64,000 bases of DNA. Source: JAHEKO01 sp965212505. Lineage in GTDB: Bacteria; Acidobacteriota; Thermoanaerobaculia; Multivoradales; JAHEKO01. Each line of letters starts with the position of its first letter. Position 1 is the first letter of the stretch. The position numbers and the translations under genes were made by a program. Shown here piece by piece: positions 7,694-17,088 of the stretch. Below the pieces are notes generated by a model that saw nothing but the letters and a program-made list of their open reading frames with translations, was not told the origin of the DNA and did not search any database. The stretch is taken from assembly GCA_965212505.1 (NCBI GenBank), contig OZ243123.1, forward strand, positions 1,860,001-1,924,000, in the 5' to 3' direction.

Positions 7694-9865
7694 CTAGCGC
7701 AGCAGTCTCAGCCCATTGGCCACGACCAGAAGCGAAGCCCCCATGTCGGCGGCGATCGCCATCCAGAGCGTGGCCATCCCGAGCGCCGCGAGCGCGATGA
7801 AGGCGGCCTTGATTGCGAGGGAGAAGAAGATGTTCTGGCGGATCGTCCTGAGCACTCGCCGTGAATGGCGGACGAGCCACGGAAGCTTGGCGAGGTCGTC
7901 CGACATCAGCGCGATATCTGCGGTCTCGATGGCCGCGTCGGTACCTACGGCGCCCATCGCGATTCCCGCCGTGGCGGTCGCCAGAGCTGGGGCATCGTTG
8001 ACGCCGTCGCCGACCATCGCCACGTTTCCAAACCGCTCCCGCAGGTCAGCCACCGCCGCCACTTTCTCCGATGGCAGAAGCTCGGCGCGGTAGTCCTCCA
8101 GACCGATCGACCCGGCGACCGCCCGGGCTGTTCCCTGGTTGTCGCCAGTCAACATGACGAGTTGGGGGATGCCGAGCTCCCTCAGCTCGTCGAGCATCCG
8201 AGCCGCGCCCTCGCGGACTCCGTCCGCCACGCCGAGAAGGCCACAGATGTGATCGTCGTTGCCGACCGCTACCAACGAGTGCCCGGCGTCCTCCATCTCG
8301 GAAGCCATCCGATGGAATTCTGGTGTCTCGGCCCCCTTCTCCTCCATGAGGCGGTGGCTGCCGATCCAGAAACGCCTGCCGTCGACGTCGCCCTCAGCGC
8401 CCTTCCCAGGGAGAGCGGTTACAGACTCCGCGCGCCCGTAGACCACGCCCTGGCTCTGGGCCTCTTCGAGAACAGCCAAAGCCAGAGGGTGGCTCGAATC
8501 CACCTCGAGCGCTGCTGCGCGCTCGAGGACTTCTTCTTCGGTATGACCGTTCAGCCCGACGATTCTCTGTACCTGTGGACGCCCGTGGGTCAGCGTACCG
8601 GTCTTGTCGAACGCGATGGCCTCGAAGCCGGCGGGCGCCTCGAGGTGATTGCCACCCTTGATCAGGATGCCCGCCCGTGCAGCGGCGGCGAGTCCCGCGA
8701 CCACGCTCACCGGCGTCGAGATCACGAGGGCGCAGGGGCAGGCGATGACGAGCAGAACAAGGGCTCGGTAGAACCAGATTGCCCAGCTACCGCCGGCGAG
8801 AAGCGGCGGCAGGACGGACACGCCGACGGCCAAGGCCATCATGATCGGGGTGTAATACCGCGCGAAGCTCTCAACCCACTGCTCGCTCGGCGAGCGCCGG
8901 GCCTGCGCCTCGGCGACGAGGCGGATGATCCCGGCGAGGGCCGTGTCTCCAGCACCCTTGGTGACTCGGACCTCGATGGTGCCCGTACCGTTCACGGTCC
9001 CGGCGTAGACCTCGTCGCCGGTTTCCTTGGGGACCGGAATCGACTCACCGGTGATCGCCGACTGATCGATCGACGTGCTGCCTTCAACCACTTTCCCGTC
9101 GAGCGGTACCTTGTCGCCGGCCCGGATTCTCACCAGTTCGCCAACAGCCACCTCTCCGACCGGCAGTTGCCGTGTCCGGTTCGTCTCGGGGTCCACGACC
9201 CTCGCCAAGTCGGGAGAAAGCTCCATCAAGGCTCCGATCGCGCGACGCGCACGTCCGACGCTCCACTTCTCGAGGAGCAGCGCGAGAGCGAACAGGAAGC
9301 TTACCGTCGCCGCCTCGAACCACTCGCCGATGCCGATCGCCCCAACAACGGCCACCAGCATCAGCAGATTCATGTCCGGACGAAGGGTCCTCGCCGCATA
9401 GATCGCCTTCGGAACGATGAACCACGCACCGGCGATCGTGGCGGCAAGGTAGAGGAAGATTGCCAATGGAGGAACGCTCTCGGCGCGCAGAGCCGGTAGG
9501 ACGCCGCCAGCCTCGATAGCGTCGAACGCGAAGGCAGCAACCAGGAGGGAGCCGCTGAGTGAGCAGAGGAGGGACCGGCCTCGCCGCTGCCAGAACGTCG
9601 CGTGGTCACGCTGGAGATCAGCGTCGGCGCCGAGCCACGGCTGCGCCCTCATGCCGGTTCGAGAGACAGCATCGACGATCGCGTCGGGCGAAACCGCTGG
9701 GGCCGTGTCGAGCACAGTCATCTTGCCGTTGAGAGCCTCAAAGGCGAGGTTCTCCTCGCCGCCGACCACCGGGCCGACAGCCCGCCTGAGGACCGCGACT
9801 TCTTCGGCGCAGTCCATGCCGTCGATTCGGAAGGAAACGGTCTTCTGCCTGTGTGTGGAACTCAC
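7694..9865 (-). CDS. zntA: P1B-type Zn/Cd/Pb-exporting ATPase
   Basis: This inner-membrane pump of 723 residues exports soft divalent metals from the cytoplasm at the cost of ATP. It has one N-terminal HMA-like domain in which the usual CxxC is replaced by GMDCAEEV. Then come the eight-helix P1B core, the actuator motif TGES, the transmembrane CPC motif (VIACPCALVIST), the phosphorylation site DKTGTLT, the P1B histidine SSHPLAL, MLTGDN and GDGVNDAPAL. CPC together with the operon neighbours czcCBA and an ArsR-type sensor points to Zn/Cd rather than Cu. Its GTG start overlaps the stop of the upstream methyltransferase (GTGA). It is the last gene of the minus-strand operon that begins at arsR (19189). 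Confidence 0.92.
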   Translation of the reverse strand: MSSTHRQKTVSFRIDGMDCAEEVAVLRRAVGPVVGGEENLAFEALNGKMTVLDTAPAVSPDAIVDAVSRTGMRAQPWLGADADLQRDHATFWQRRGRSLLCSLSGSLLVAAFAFDAIEAGGVLPALRAESVPPLAIFLYLAATIAGAWFIVPKAIYAARTLRPDMNLLMLVAVVGAIGIGEWFEAATVSFLFALALLLEKWSVGRARRAIGALMELSPDLARVVDPETNRTRQLPVGEVAVGELVRIRAGDKVPLDGKVVEGSTSIDQSAITGESIPVPKETGDEVYAGTVNGTGTIEVRVTKGAGDTALAGIIRLVAEAQARRSPSEQWVESFARYYTPIMMALAVGVSVLPPLLAGGSWAIWFYRALVLLVIACPCALVISTPVSVVAGLAAAARAGILIKGGNHLEAPAGFEAIAFDKTGTLTHGRPQVQRIVGLNGHTEEEVLERAAALEVDSSHPLALAVLEEAQSQGVVYGRAESVTALPGKGAEGDVDGRRFWIGSHRLMEEKGAETPEFHRMASEMEDAGHSLVAVGNDDHICGLLGVADGVREGAARMLDELRELGIPQLVMLTGDNQGTARAVAGSIGLEDYRAELLPSEKVAAVADLRERFGNVAMVGDGVNDAPALATATAGIAMGAVGTDAAIETADIALMSDDLAKLPWLVRHSRRVLRTIRQNIFFSLAIKAAFIALAALGMATLWMAIAADMGASLLVVANGLRLLR

Positions 9866-10485
9866 GCGCTTGCCTCCACCTTATGTATCCCGCTGGGCTT
9901 CTCCGCGACGAACCTCGCGAACAGAGACGCGACCGACCGCTCCCCGACGATGCGAAAGCCCTGCGCCTCCAAAGCCCCCGAGAACTGCACTGCGTCGAAC
10001 CGGTTCTCGAGAGGGTGGTCGAGGATTCGCTTGACGACCGGATTCAGGATGAAGCGCTCCAGCATCTCTTCGGCGTACAGTCGGCCGCCGGGCTTCAAGA
10101 CGCGGTAGATCTCAGTTAGTGCCATCGGCCAGTCCGGTACGTGATGAATGATGCCGAAATCGAAGACGGCATCGTAGGTCGCGTCTCCAGCTCCGATCCT
10201 GGTCGCATCGCCAGTCCAGAGGCGGACGCGATCGCCCCGCGAGGCGAGCCGCCTGCGCGCGAGCCTGATCATCCCCGGATCGAGATCGAAGGCGTCTACT
10301 CGTTTCGCGCGGAACGCATCGAGGATGATCTCCACACCGACGCCACGGCCGCACCCGACCTCCAGGGCAGAGGCGCCCTCGGCGAGGCCGCCGAGGTCCA
10401 GGAACCAACGCGCCTCCAGATGGCGCTGCGCCCACTCGCGGAGTGGGTTGTTCATGAGGGCTTTTTCGACTCGGTTGAGCAACAT
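9862..10485 (-). CDS. Class I SAM-dependent methyltransferase
   Basis: A 207-residue UbiE/Methyltransf_11-type enzyme. Motif I is ALEVGCGRGVGVEI, the acidic residue of motif II is in DAFDLDPGMI, and motif post-II/III runs DAVFDFGIIHHVPDW with RVLKPGGRLY. The substrate cannot be read from the sequence. It is coupled to zntA by a GTGA overlap and lies in a Zn/Cd efflux operon, where a role in protecting or detoxifying a small molecule or metal(loid) is possible but unproven. Start ATG at 10485 with only a weak ribosome site. Confidence 0.85.
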   Translation of the reverse strand: MLLNRVEKALMNNPLREWAQRHLEARWFLDLGGLAEGASALEVGCGRGVGVEIILDAFRAKRVDAFDLDPGMIRLARRRLASRGDRVRLWTGDATRIGAGDATYDAVFDFGIIHHVPDWPMALTEIYRVLKPGGRLYAEEMLERFILNPVVKRILDHPLENRFDAVQFSGALEAQGFRIVGERSVASLFARFVAEKPSGIHKVEASA

Positions 10486-10542
10486 GGTCTTGCTGTCTAA
10501 GGTCAGACGCTTGCTGTCACCGCCAGCTTGTGAGCGGCGAGC

Positions 10543-11148
10543 TCAAGGCCGCTCTTCTGCGTGTGCTGCGAGAGGCAGCTGGAGCACAAGCTGTCGCACC
10601 GCTCGGTCGACGGCCAGCTCCACGGCGTCGAGCAGCGCCGCGTCGGGTCGGCGAACGCGGCGCGTCTTGCCCCCGGTCGTCCACCTTACTTGTGGCCAGC
10701 GTACGCTTGCCTCCACGGTCGCGAGTTGCTGTCTACGGTGGTCGAGCAGCTCCAGTCGGGCCACGGCCACGTGTCCTTCCTGAAACGCCGCACGACTGCC
10801 TCGATACTCTCGCGGCAGGGCGACCGGTACCGACACGCGTCCGCTGAGCTGCCAGTTCCCAGGCGCTGTAGCGTTGCTGTCCAGAACGCGAGCGAGTTGC
10901 CGCTCCAGTGAAGCGCGCCGCGCGGTTGCGGTGGCCTGCTCTGCCAGGAGCTCCCGGAACCAGTCGCGGCTCGAGGCATCGGCGCCTTCCAGAGCGACCG
11001 GCTCGATGACCAGGCCGGGAACGACGAGACTTTCTAACAGGGGTTCTCTTGGCGCTGGGCCTGCCGTCGCGCACGCCAACGCCGCAACGGCTGAAAGAAG
11101 GCCTACGACTGCCCACAAGCGCCCCGTACCCGGACGCCTGGGGGTCAT
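10543..11148 (-). CDS. Predicted lipoprotein of a czc operon, function unknown
   Basis: A 201-residue protein with a signal sequence ending in a lipobox-like AALAC (Cys about residue 26). The mature part is Arg/Leu/Val-rich, with one helical segment (RASLERQLARVL) and beta-rich stretches (WQLSGRVSVPVAL, LATVEASVRWPQVRW). No known domain is recognised. The ATG overlaps the stop of the PII-like gene upstream (ATGA), so it belongs to the czcCBA-PII-zntA operon and probably acts at the envelope. Confidence 0.7.
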   Translation of the reverse strand: MTPRRPGTGRLWAVVGLLSAVAALACATAGPAPREPLLESLVVPGLVIEPVALEGADASSRDWFRELLAEQATATARRASLERQLARVLDSNATAPGNWQLSGRVSVPVALPREYRGSRAAFQEGHVAVARLELLDHRRQQLATVEASVRWPQVRWTTGGKTRRVRRPDAALLDAVELAVDRAVRQLVLQLPLAAHAEERP

Positions 11149-11486
11149 ATCGCTTCCTCTCCCCGTTGCCCCGTGCGGATCTTGACGACCTCCTGAACAT
11201 CGTAGATGAACAGCTTCCCGTCGCCCACGTTGCCCGTGTGGGCAGCCTGCGCGAGCGCTTGAACCACCTGGTCGACCAAATGGGCTGGGAGCACGATCTC
11301 GATCTTCGTTTTCTTCGCGAGGGTGCAGCCGGATTCCTCAACGACCTCCCGCGCATTCACGGCCTTCGACTTCCCCCAGCCCATGACTTGCGAGACGGTC
11401 ATGCCCGGCAGCCCGTCGATCTGACGGAGTGCCTCACAGACCTTCCCAAACATGAAGGGCTGGATGATCGCTTTGATCTCTTTCAT
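11145..11486 (-). CDS. PII-like signalling protein of the metal-efflux group (PII-NG)
   Basis: A trimeric PII-fold regulator of 113 residues. The first strand is MKEIKAIIQPFM, and the B-loop/C-terminal signature is TGNVGDGKLFIYDVQEVVKIRTG, close to GlnB. The T-loop region (GWGKSKAVNAREVVEESG) lacks the uridylylated Tyr of GlnB, so it should not report nitrogen status in the classical way. PII-NG genes are known to sit beside heavy-metal RND pumps; here it follows czcA by 13 bases with a GGAGG site. What it senses is not established. Two more copies lie at 19420 and 46747, each after an RND gene. Confidence 0.85.
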   Translation of the reverse strand: MKEIKAIIQPFMFGKVCEALRQIDGLPGMTVSQVMGWGKSKAVNAREVVEESGCTLAKKTKIEIVLPAHLVDQVVQALAQAAHTGNVGDGKLFIYDVQEVVKIRTGQRGEEAI

Positions 11487-11499
11487 GTGTCGGACCTCC

Positions 11500-14400
11500 T
11501 CAGATCTCCACGTCCAGACGCTTGCCCGCGAACCAGGCGTAGATAGCCGGCAGCACCAGCAGCGTAAGCAGCGTTGCCGTCACAAGCCCGCCGATGACGA
11601 CGGTCGCCAGGGGCCGCTGTACCTCCGCTCCCGAGCCCGTGGCCAGAGCCATCGGCACAAAACCGAACGCGGCGACCATCGCGGTCATCAGTACCGGTCG
11701 CATTCGCACCAGCGCCGCCTCCCGCGCCGCCTCGTCGGGGTCGAGCCCCTTTTCCTGTTCGATCTTGCGGATGTAGGAGACGAGCACGACTCCGTTCATG
11801 ACGGCAACCCCGAACAAGGCGATGAACCCCACGCCGGCCGAGATGCTGAAGGGAAGGCCACGCAGAAGGAGAGCGATCACCCCGCCAACCGCCGCGAACG
11901 GCACGTTGAGGAAAATCAGCACAGCCGGTCGAACGGCATTGAAGGTCCCGTACAGCAAGACGAAGATGAGCAGCAGCGCCAGGGGAACGACGACCAAGAG
12001 TCGCTGCGAGGCGCGCTCGAGGTTTTCGAACTGTCCACCCCACTCGAGGACGTAGCCCGGGGGCATATCGACCGCTGTCGCGAGCGCTTCTCGCGCGTCC
12101 GCAACGACGGAGGCGATGTCGCGGCCGCGAGCATTGAGCTCCACCGTGATGCGTCGCTGGATACGCTCGCGACTGATCTGCGCCGCTTCGCGCTCGGTAT
12201 CCAGAAAGGTCAACTCTCCAAGGGGCAGCAGGCGCCCGCCGTCGGCGGCCACCGGGATCCGTTCAATCGCGGATTCGCTATTACGCACGGCTGGCGGAAA
12301 CCGCACCTGGAGCGCAAACCGCTTCTCTCCTTCGAGAACGACTCCGACCTGCTTGCCCCCGAGGGCCTCGATCGCGCCCAGAACATCGTCGGCGCTGACG
12401 CCGTGGCGCGCGATCGATCGGCGGTCGACGCTCGCGGTCAAGATAGGCAGGCCCGAGACCTGCTCTACCTTCACATCGTCCGCCCCGGGGATGGTCGAGA
12501 CGGCGCGCGCGATCTCGTCTCCGAGCCGGCGGAGCACATCCAGATCCTCGCCGAAGACCTGGATCGCGACATCCGAACGAACGCCGGCGATGAGCTCGCT
12601 CACTCGTAGCTCGATCGGCTGAGAAAAGCCGAAAGCCGCACCCGGAACATCGCGGTTGAGCACCTCTTCCATCGCCTCGATCAGGTCTTCCTTGGTGCCG
12701 TAGCGCCACGAGTCCCGCGGGTGCAGCATGACGAACACGTCACTCATCTCGACTCCCATCGGATCCGTCGCGATTTCCGGCCGTCCGGTCTTCGACACGA
12801 TGGTGTCGACCTCATCGGGGAACTCGCGTAGCAGAACGCTTTCGAGCGTCGTTGATTGCCGCGCGGCCTCCTCGATGGACACCGACGGGAGGCGCCATAC
12901 CTGTAGTGCGATCGCCCCTTCGTCGAGCCGAGGAATGAACTCGGCACCCAATCGCGTCGACAGGCCGGCGCCCGTCGCAAAGAGAATCGCGGCGAGGGCG
13001 ACGACGGCGACGCGGTGCTTGAGCGCCAGGTCCAGGAGAGGCCGGTAGACGCGACGCAGGGAGCGCACCAGCCAAGTCTCGTGGTGCTTCGGTGCCCGCC
13101 GCAGGACCAGAGACGCTAGCACCGGCACCAGAGTAAGGGCGAGGATCAGGGAACCCGCCAGGGCAAAGACGACGGTCAATGCCATCGGGCGGAACATCTT
13201 TCCCTCGACGCCTGTGAGCGTCAGGATCGGCAGGTAGACGATCATGATGATGCCGACCGCGAAGGCCACCGGCCGGGCGACTTCGAGAGACGCCTCGCGC
13301 ACGACCTCCAGGGGCGGCTTACCGGCGGACCGCTTCTCCGAGAACAGCCGGAACACGTTCTCGATCATGACGACCGAGCCGTCCACAATGAGGCCGAAAT
13401 CGATCGCGCCGAGGCTCATCAGGTTTCCGGATACACCGAACCGCACCATGCCGATGAAGGCAAAGAACATGGACAGCGGAATGGCCGAGGCCACGATCAG
13501 GCCGCCGCGGAGGTTCCCGAGCATGAGGAGCAATACGGCCACGACGAGGAGCCCGCCCTCGAGGAGATTCGTCTCCACGGTGCGAATAGTCCGCCGGACG
13601 AGGTCGGTCCGGTCGTAGAACGTGTCGATCGTCACTCCCGGGGGGAGACTTCCCTCGAGCGATGCGAGCTTTGTCTTGATCCGATCCACGACGACGCGCG
13701 AGTTCTCGCCCATCAGCATCATGACGACGCCGACAACCGCTTCGCCTTGTCCGTCGCGGGTCACCACGCCCTGACGGACCATGGGCGCGAGCTTGACGTC
13801 GGCGATGTCTCGCACATAGAGCGGGACGCCATCTTCGCTGGTCCGCAGGACGACGCTGGCGATATCTTCGAGCCCCGTGAGCAGCCCCTCGCCGCGGATC
13901 ACGACTTGCTCCCGGTTACGCACCAGGTAGGCCCCGCCTACGTTCCTGTTGTTGCGTTCGAGGGCCTCGAAGAGCTCCGCTAGCGGAAGGTTGTGGCTTC
14001 GCAGCGCGCCGGGGTCCGGTTGCACCTCAAAGGTCTTCAGCTGCCCCCCGAACGTATTGACCTCCACCACACCAGGAACGCTCTTGAGCTGGTAGGCGAC
14101 AAACCAGTCCAGGAGGGTCCGAAGTTCCATCGGCGAGTAACAGTCGGGAGAGTCCTCCCCCTCGGCGCACGCGGGTTCACCGCGGACCTGAAACTGGTAG
14201 ATCTCGCCGAGGCCCGTTGCGATCGGCCCCATTTCCGGCGTCCCATACCCTTGAGGGATCCCCTCGCGCGCCTCGGAGAGCCGCTCCTGGACAAGTTGAC
14301 GAGCGCGGTAGATGTCCGTTCCCTCCTCGAAAACGACCGTCACCGCCGAAAGGCCGAACTTGGAAACCGAGCGGATCTCCTCGATGTCGGGCAGTCCAGC

Positions 14401-14619
14401 CATGGCCGACTCGACCGGGAAGGTGACCAGGCGCTCGACCTCCAGTGGAGCAAGGGCCGGGGCTTTGGTCAGCACCTGGACCTGTATGTTGGTCACATCT
14501 GGAACGGCGTCGATGGGAAGCCGCATCATGTGCTGGAGACCTGCGAAGACGAGCAGAAGACCGAGGACGACCGTCAGAAAGCGATTCCGCAGAGCCCACG
14601 CGACGATTCTTTCGGCCAT
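11500..14619 (-). CDS. czcA: CzcA-type RND heavy-metal efflux permease (copy 1)
   Basis: This inner-membrane proton-driven RND transporter of 1039 residues forms the pump of a tripartite CzcCBA complex. The TM4 signature is DFGLIVDGSVVMIEN, with the two Asp and one Glu of the HME1 (Zn/Co/Cd) class. The porter region GAEFIPRLDEGAIALQVWRL lacks the Met found in copper pumps. The large loop carries a Cys-containing acidic stretch (ACAEGEDSPDCYSP) also seen in copy 2. It overlaps the stop of czcB by one base (TAATG) and is followed by PII-NG. Expected cargo: Zn, Co or Cd. Confidence 0.94.
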   Translation of the reverse strand: MAERIVAWALRNRFLTVVLGLLLVFAGLQHMMRLPIDAVPDVTNIQVQVLTKAPALAPLEVERLVTFPVESAMAGLPDIEEIRSVSKFGLSAVTVVFEEGTDIYRARQLVQERLSEAREGIPQGYGTPEMGPIATGLGEIYQFQVRGEPACAEGEDSPDCYSPMELRTLLDWFVAYQLKSVPGVVEVNTFGGQLKTFEVQPDPGALRSHNLPLAELFEALERNNRNVGGAYLVRNREQVVIRGEGLLTGLEDIASVVLRTSEDGVPLYVRDIADVKLAPMVRQGVVTRDGQGEAVVGVVMMLMGENSRVVVDRIKTKLASLEGSLPPGVTIDTFYDRTDLVRRTIRTVETNLLEGGLLVVAVLLLMLGNLRGGLIVASAIPLSMFFAFIGMVRFGVSGNLMSLGAIDFGLIVDGSVVMIENVFRLFSEKRSAGKPPLEVVREASLEVARPVAFAVGIIMIVYLPILTLTGVEGKMFRPMALTVVFALAGSLILALTLVPVLASLVLRRAPKHHETWLVRSLRRVYRPLLDLALKHRVAVVALAAILFATGAGLSTRLGAEFIPRLDEGAIALQVWRLPSVSIEEAARQSTTLESVLLREFPDEVDTIVSKTGRPEIATDPMGVEMSDVFVMLHPRDSWRYGTKEDLIEAMEEVLNRDVPGAAFGFSQPIELRVSELIAGVRSDVAIQVFGEDLDVLRRLGDEIARAVSTIPGADDVKVEQVSGLPILTASVDRRSIARHGVSADDVLGAIEALGGKQVGVVLEGEKRFALQVRFPPAVRNSESAIERIPVAADGGRLLPLGELTFLDTEREAAQISRERIQRRITVELNARGRDIASVVADAREALATAVDMPPGYVLEWGGQFENLERASQRLLVVVPLALLLIFVLLYGTFNAVRPAVLIFLNVPFAAVGGVIALLLRGLPFSISAGVGFIALFGVAVMNGVVLVSYIRKIEQEKGLDPDEAAREAALVRMRPVLMTAMVAAFGFVPMALATGSGAEVQRPLATVVIGGLVTATLLTLLVLPAIYAWFAGKRLDVEI

Positions 14620-15809
14620 TACTCGTCCTCCCCGAGGGTGGCGCGAAGAAGCTGGCCCTTGAGGAGGAAGCTCCCTTCCACCACAACCTCGTCACCGGCT
14701 GCCAGGCCGTTGAGCACTTCGATGAAATGGCCCGCCCGCTCACCGGTGTGCACCCGGCGAAGCTCGAACAGACCATCGTCGAGACGAACGAACACCGAGT
14801 AGTGGTCGTCCACTTCCTGGATGGCGGCCCCGGGAATGGCGAGCAGGCGCTGCGGTTCGTGCGCGTGCGTTCCCTCGATCCGCGCCGTGGCGAACATCCC
14901 GGGTTTCAGCCGGCGGTTCGGATTCTGGAGCACCACTCGGACCGTGACACTGCGGGTCCGCTCCTCCAAGGTCGCGCCGACATTGTCGATAGTCCCCGCG
15001 AACACCTCTCCTGGGTACGCACGTACCTCCACCTGCACGGGCTGACCACGCTCAACGAGTTGTACCTCCCGTTCATAGACCGCGGCCTCGAGCCACAGCT
15101 CGTCGAGCTGAGCAATCTCCACGAGCGTGTCCGAAGGCTCGACCCACTCGCCCAGGTTGGCGGACCGCGCGACCACGACGCCGCCGATCGGGCTCGTCAG
15201 GACCACGCGGGCGGGGCTGTCTTCGGACATGTTGTCTGCCGAGACCCCGAAGGTCTCGAGCCGCGTTCTTGCCGCCTGCAGATCGGCCTCGGCGACCTGG
15301 AGCTTGCCTTCCGCCTCCTCGACCGCCCGCTGCGAGGTGATCCGATCCTCGAGCAGACCCCGGGCCCGCTCCGCCGCCCGGCGAGCGACATCGAACCGTG
15401 CCCTCGTCGCGATGAGATCTGCGCGCGCGCGGCCGACCGCTTCGCTCTCCAGGACGACCAACGCCCCGCCGCGACGAACCTCATCACCTCTGTTGACCAG
15501 CACCGATACGACTCGGCCAGGGACGCGCGGACCGACGGTGGCGCGCCTGTCCGGCGCAGCCATGAGCTCGGCCGGCACTTCCAGAGACGGGGAGAGCTCT
15601 CGCTCTTCGGCGATCGCGTAGGTCAGGTTGAGGGCCGCGAGGGCTCCCGCGCTGAGCTCGACGCGGTCCAGGGAACTCACATCCTGAGCCTCCCTTGCCT
15701 CTTGCTCCTCCTCTTGCATCTCTTCCTGCTCACATCCGCTGAGGAGAAGGGTGAGGATTACCAGCGTGTGGAGCCCGACTCTTGTATTGGAACCTGAGAT
15801 TCGTTTCAC
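14619..15809 (-). CDS. czcB: CzcB-type periplasmic adaptor (membrane fusion protein, copy 1)
   Basis: The adaptor links the CzcA pump to the outer-membrane channel. From the GTG at 15809 the protein has 396 residues with a lipoprotein signal (LTLLLSGC) and then an acidic low-complexity segment of about 15 Glu/Gln/Ala residues. Barrel-sandwich and lipoyl halves flank an alpha-hairpin (about residues 110-210), with GGVVVARSANLGEWV and the beta-barrel following. This GTG was chosen because AGGAG lies at the end of czcC, 10 bases before it; longer starts would run into czcC. It sits between czcC (4 bases) and czcA (1-base overlap). Confidence 0.9.
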   Translation of the reverse strand: MKRISGSNTRVGLHTLVILTLLLSGCEQEEMQEEEQEAREAQDVSSLDRVELSAGALAALNLTYAIAEERELSPSLEVPAELMAAPDRRATVGPRVPGRVVSVLVNRGDEVRRGGALVVLESEAVGRARADLIATRARFDVARRAAERARGLLEDRITSQRAVEEAEGKLQVAEADLQAARTRLETFGVSADNMSEDSPARVVLTSPIGGVVVARSANLGEWVEPSDTLVEIAQLDELWLEAAVYEREVQLVERGQPVQVEVRAYPGEVFAGTIDNVGATLEERTRSVTVRVVLQNPNRRLKPGMFATARIEGTHAHEPQRLLAIPGAAIQEVDDHYSVFVRLDDGLFELRRVHTGERAGHFIEVLNGLAAGDEVVVEGSFLLKGQLLRATLGEDE

Positions 15810-15813
15810 TGAG

Positions 15814-17088
15814 TTACTCCTGTCCACTATCGGTCTGGGGGTTCTGCAACGCGGCGAGCAGCCGGGCGTTCGCCAGGGCAAGATCAAGCTGCGCACTCAG
15901 GTAGCCATCCCTGCCATCGAGCACTTCGCGCTGAACCACGATCACCTCGGGGTAGCCGATCTGGCCCGCCTCAAAGGCCTTCTCCAGGAGGCTCAGACTC
16001 TCCTCCTGGGCCAGCAACACCTCCGTGTCGTAGAGGCGAACTGCCTGGCGCGCCTGCTCGTAGTCAGAGTAGGCGCGTCGTACGTCGGCCTCGACGGCGA
16101 GAGTGGCTGCCTCCCGCTCCGCGTGCAGCCGTCGAACGGCAGCCTCGGTTAGCTGGCGCTCGCCCTGGTTCCTGTCGAAGAAGGGGAGCGCAATGCTCAC
16201 TCCGGCAAGAACGATTCTGTCTTCCTCTTCTTCTTCGTAGGAGAGGCCGAAGGAAAGATCGGGCCGGGCCTCGGCCTGGGCCAGTCGAGCACTTTCCTCC
16301 GCAGCCGCAACCCGACTGCCGAACGCGAGGAGGTCGGAGCGAGAACCCAACGCCCTAGCGACTAACGCTTCCTCGCCAGCCAGTGTGAGCGCCTTCGGGA
16401 AGTCGCCGGCAAGGGCGAGAGGACCAGCTTGGGGTAGGCCGAGGAGCTCAGCAAGCCGAAGTGCGGACGAGCGCCGTCTCGAGTGCTCCGACGCGAGCCT
16501 CCGTTCGACCTCCGCGAGCCGAATCCGCGCGGTGTTCTGCTCGAGTGGCGTGGTCTCGCCTCGCTCGAGCCGCAGGCGCGCGGTCTCGTAGAGGTCCTGG
16601 GCAAGGCGCCGGTTCTCTTGAAGCAGCACCGTGCGCCGATCCGCCGCCAGGGTCTCCCAGAACGCGGTCGCTACAGCGAGCTCCATCACCCTCTGGATGT
16701 CGGCTGCAGCAGCCTCTGTAGCCTCGAGATTGGCCTCAGCTCGCCGGATCCGGTGGCGTCTCTGCCCACCGATCTCGAAAGTCTGTTCGACTCCTACGCC
16801 GAGATCCGTAGTGTCGTCGCCACCTGCTCGGCCGGACTGGCGCGGGCCTGCTTCGACACCCACCTCCGGGTTGTCAATCAAGAGAATCGAGGCGGTGGTC
16901 AGATCTCCTCGAGCCTCCTCGATTCGAACGCGAGCTGCCTCGAGCAACTTGTTGTTGCTCTTTGCAAGGCGGACGGCCTCTTGCAGATCGAGTGTGTGGA
17001 GTTCAGTGGCGAGGGCAGTGGTTGCCATCAGGAGTGCTCCCACCAAGCCCGCGATTGGGTGGCTCCAAGATCTCTTGAGAGTGGTCAT
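15814..17088 (-). CDS. czcC: CzcC-type outer-membrane efflux channel protein (copy 1)
   Basis: This TolC-family channel of 424 residues forms the outer-membrane exit of the CzcCBA system. The signal peptide covers about residues 1-28 (GLVGALLMATTALA). Two OEP repeats of long coiled helices follow, with the typical ARLRLERGETTPLEQNTARI segment and a matching one in the second half (GQIGYPEVIVVQREVL). The ATG at 17088 was chosen for its AGGAG site; it overlaps the stop of the GNAT gene (ATGA). It starts the core pump genes within the arsR operon. Confidence 0.9.
   Translation of the reverse strand: MTTLKRSWSHPIAGLVGALLMATTALATELHTLDLQEAVRLAKSNNKLLEAARVRIEEARGDLTTASILLIDNPEVGVEAGPRQSGRAGGDDTTDLGVGVEQTFEIGGQRRHRIRRAEANLEATEAAAADIQRVMELAVATAFWETLAADRRTVLLQENRRLAQDLYETARLRLERGETTPLEQNTARIRLAEVERRLASEHSRRRSSALRLAELLGLPQAGPLALAGDFPKALTLAGEEALVARALGSRSDLLAFGSRVAAAEESARLAQAEARPDLSFGLSYEEEEEDRIVLAGVSIALPFFDRNQGERQLTEAAVRRLHAEREAATLAVEADVRRAYSDYEQARQAVRLYDTEVLLAQEESLSLLEKAFEAGQIGYPEVIVVQREVLDGRDGYLSAQLDLALANARLLAALQNPQTDSGQE

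Noticed and set aside
7865..9499. 544-codon plus-strand frame
   Set aside because: Antisense of zntA; no recognisable domain and no start signal.
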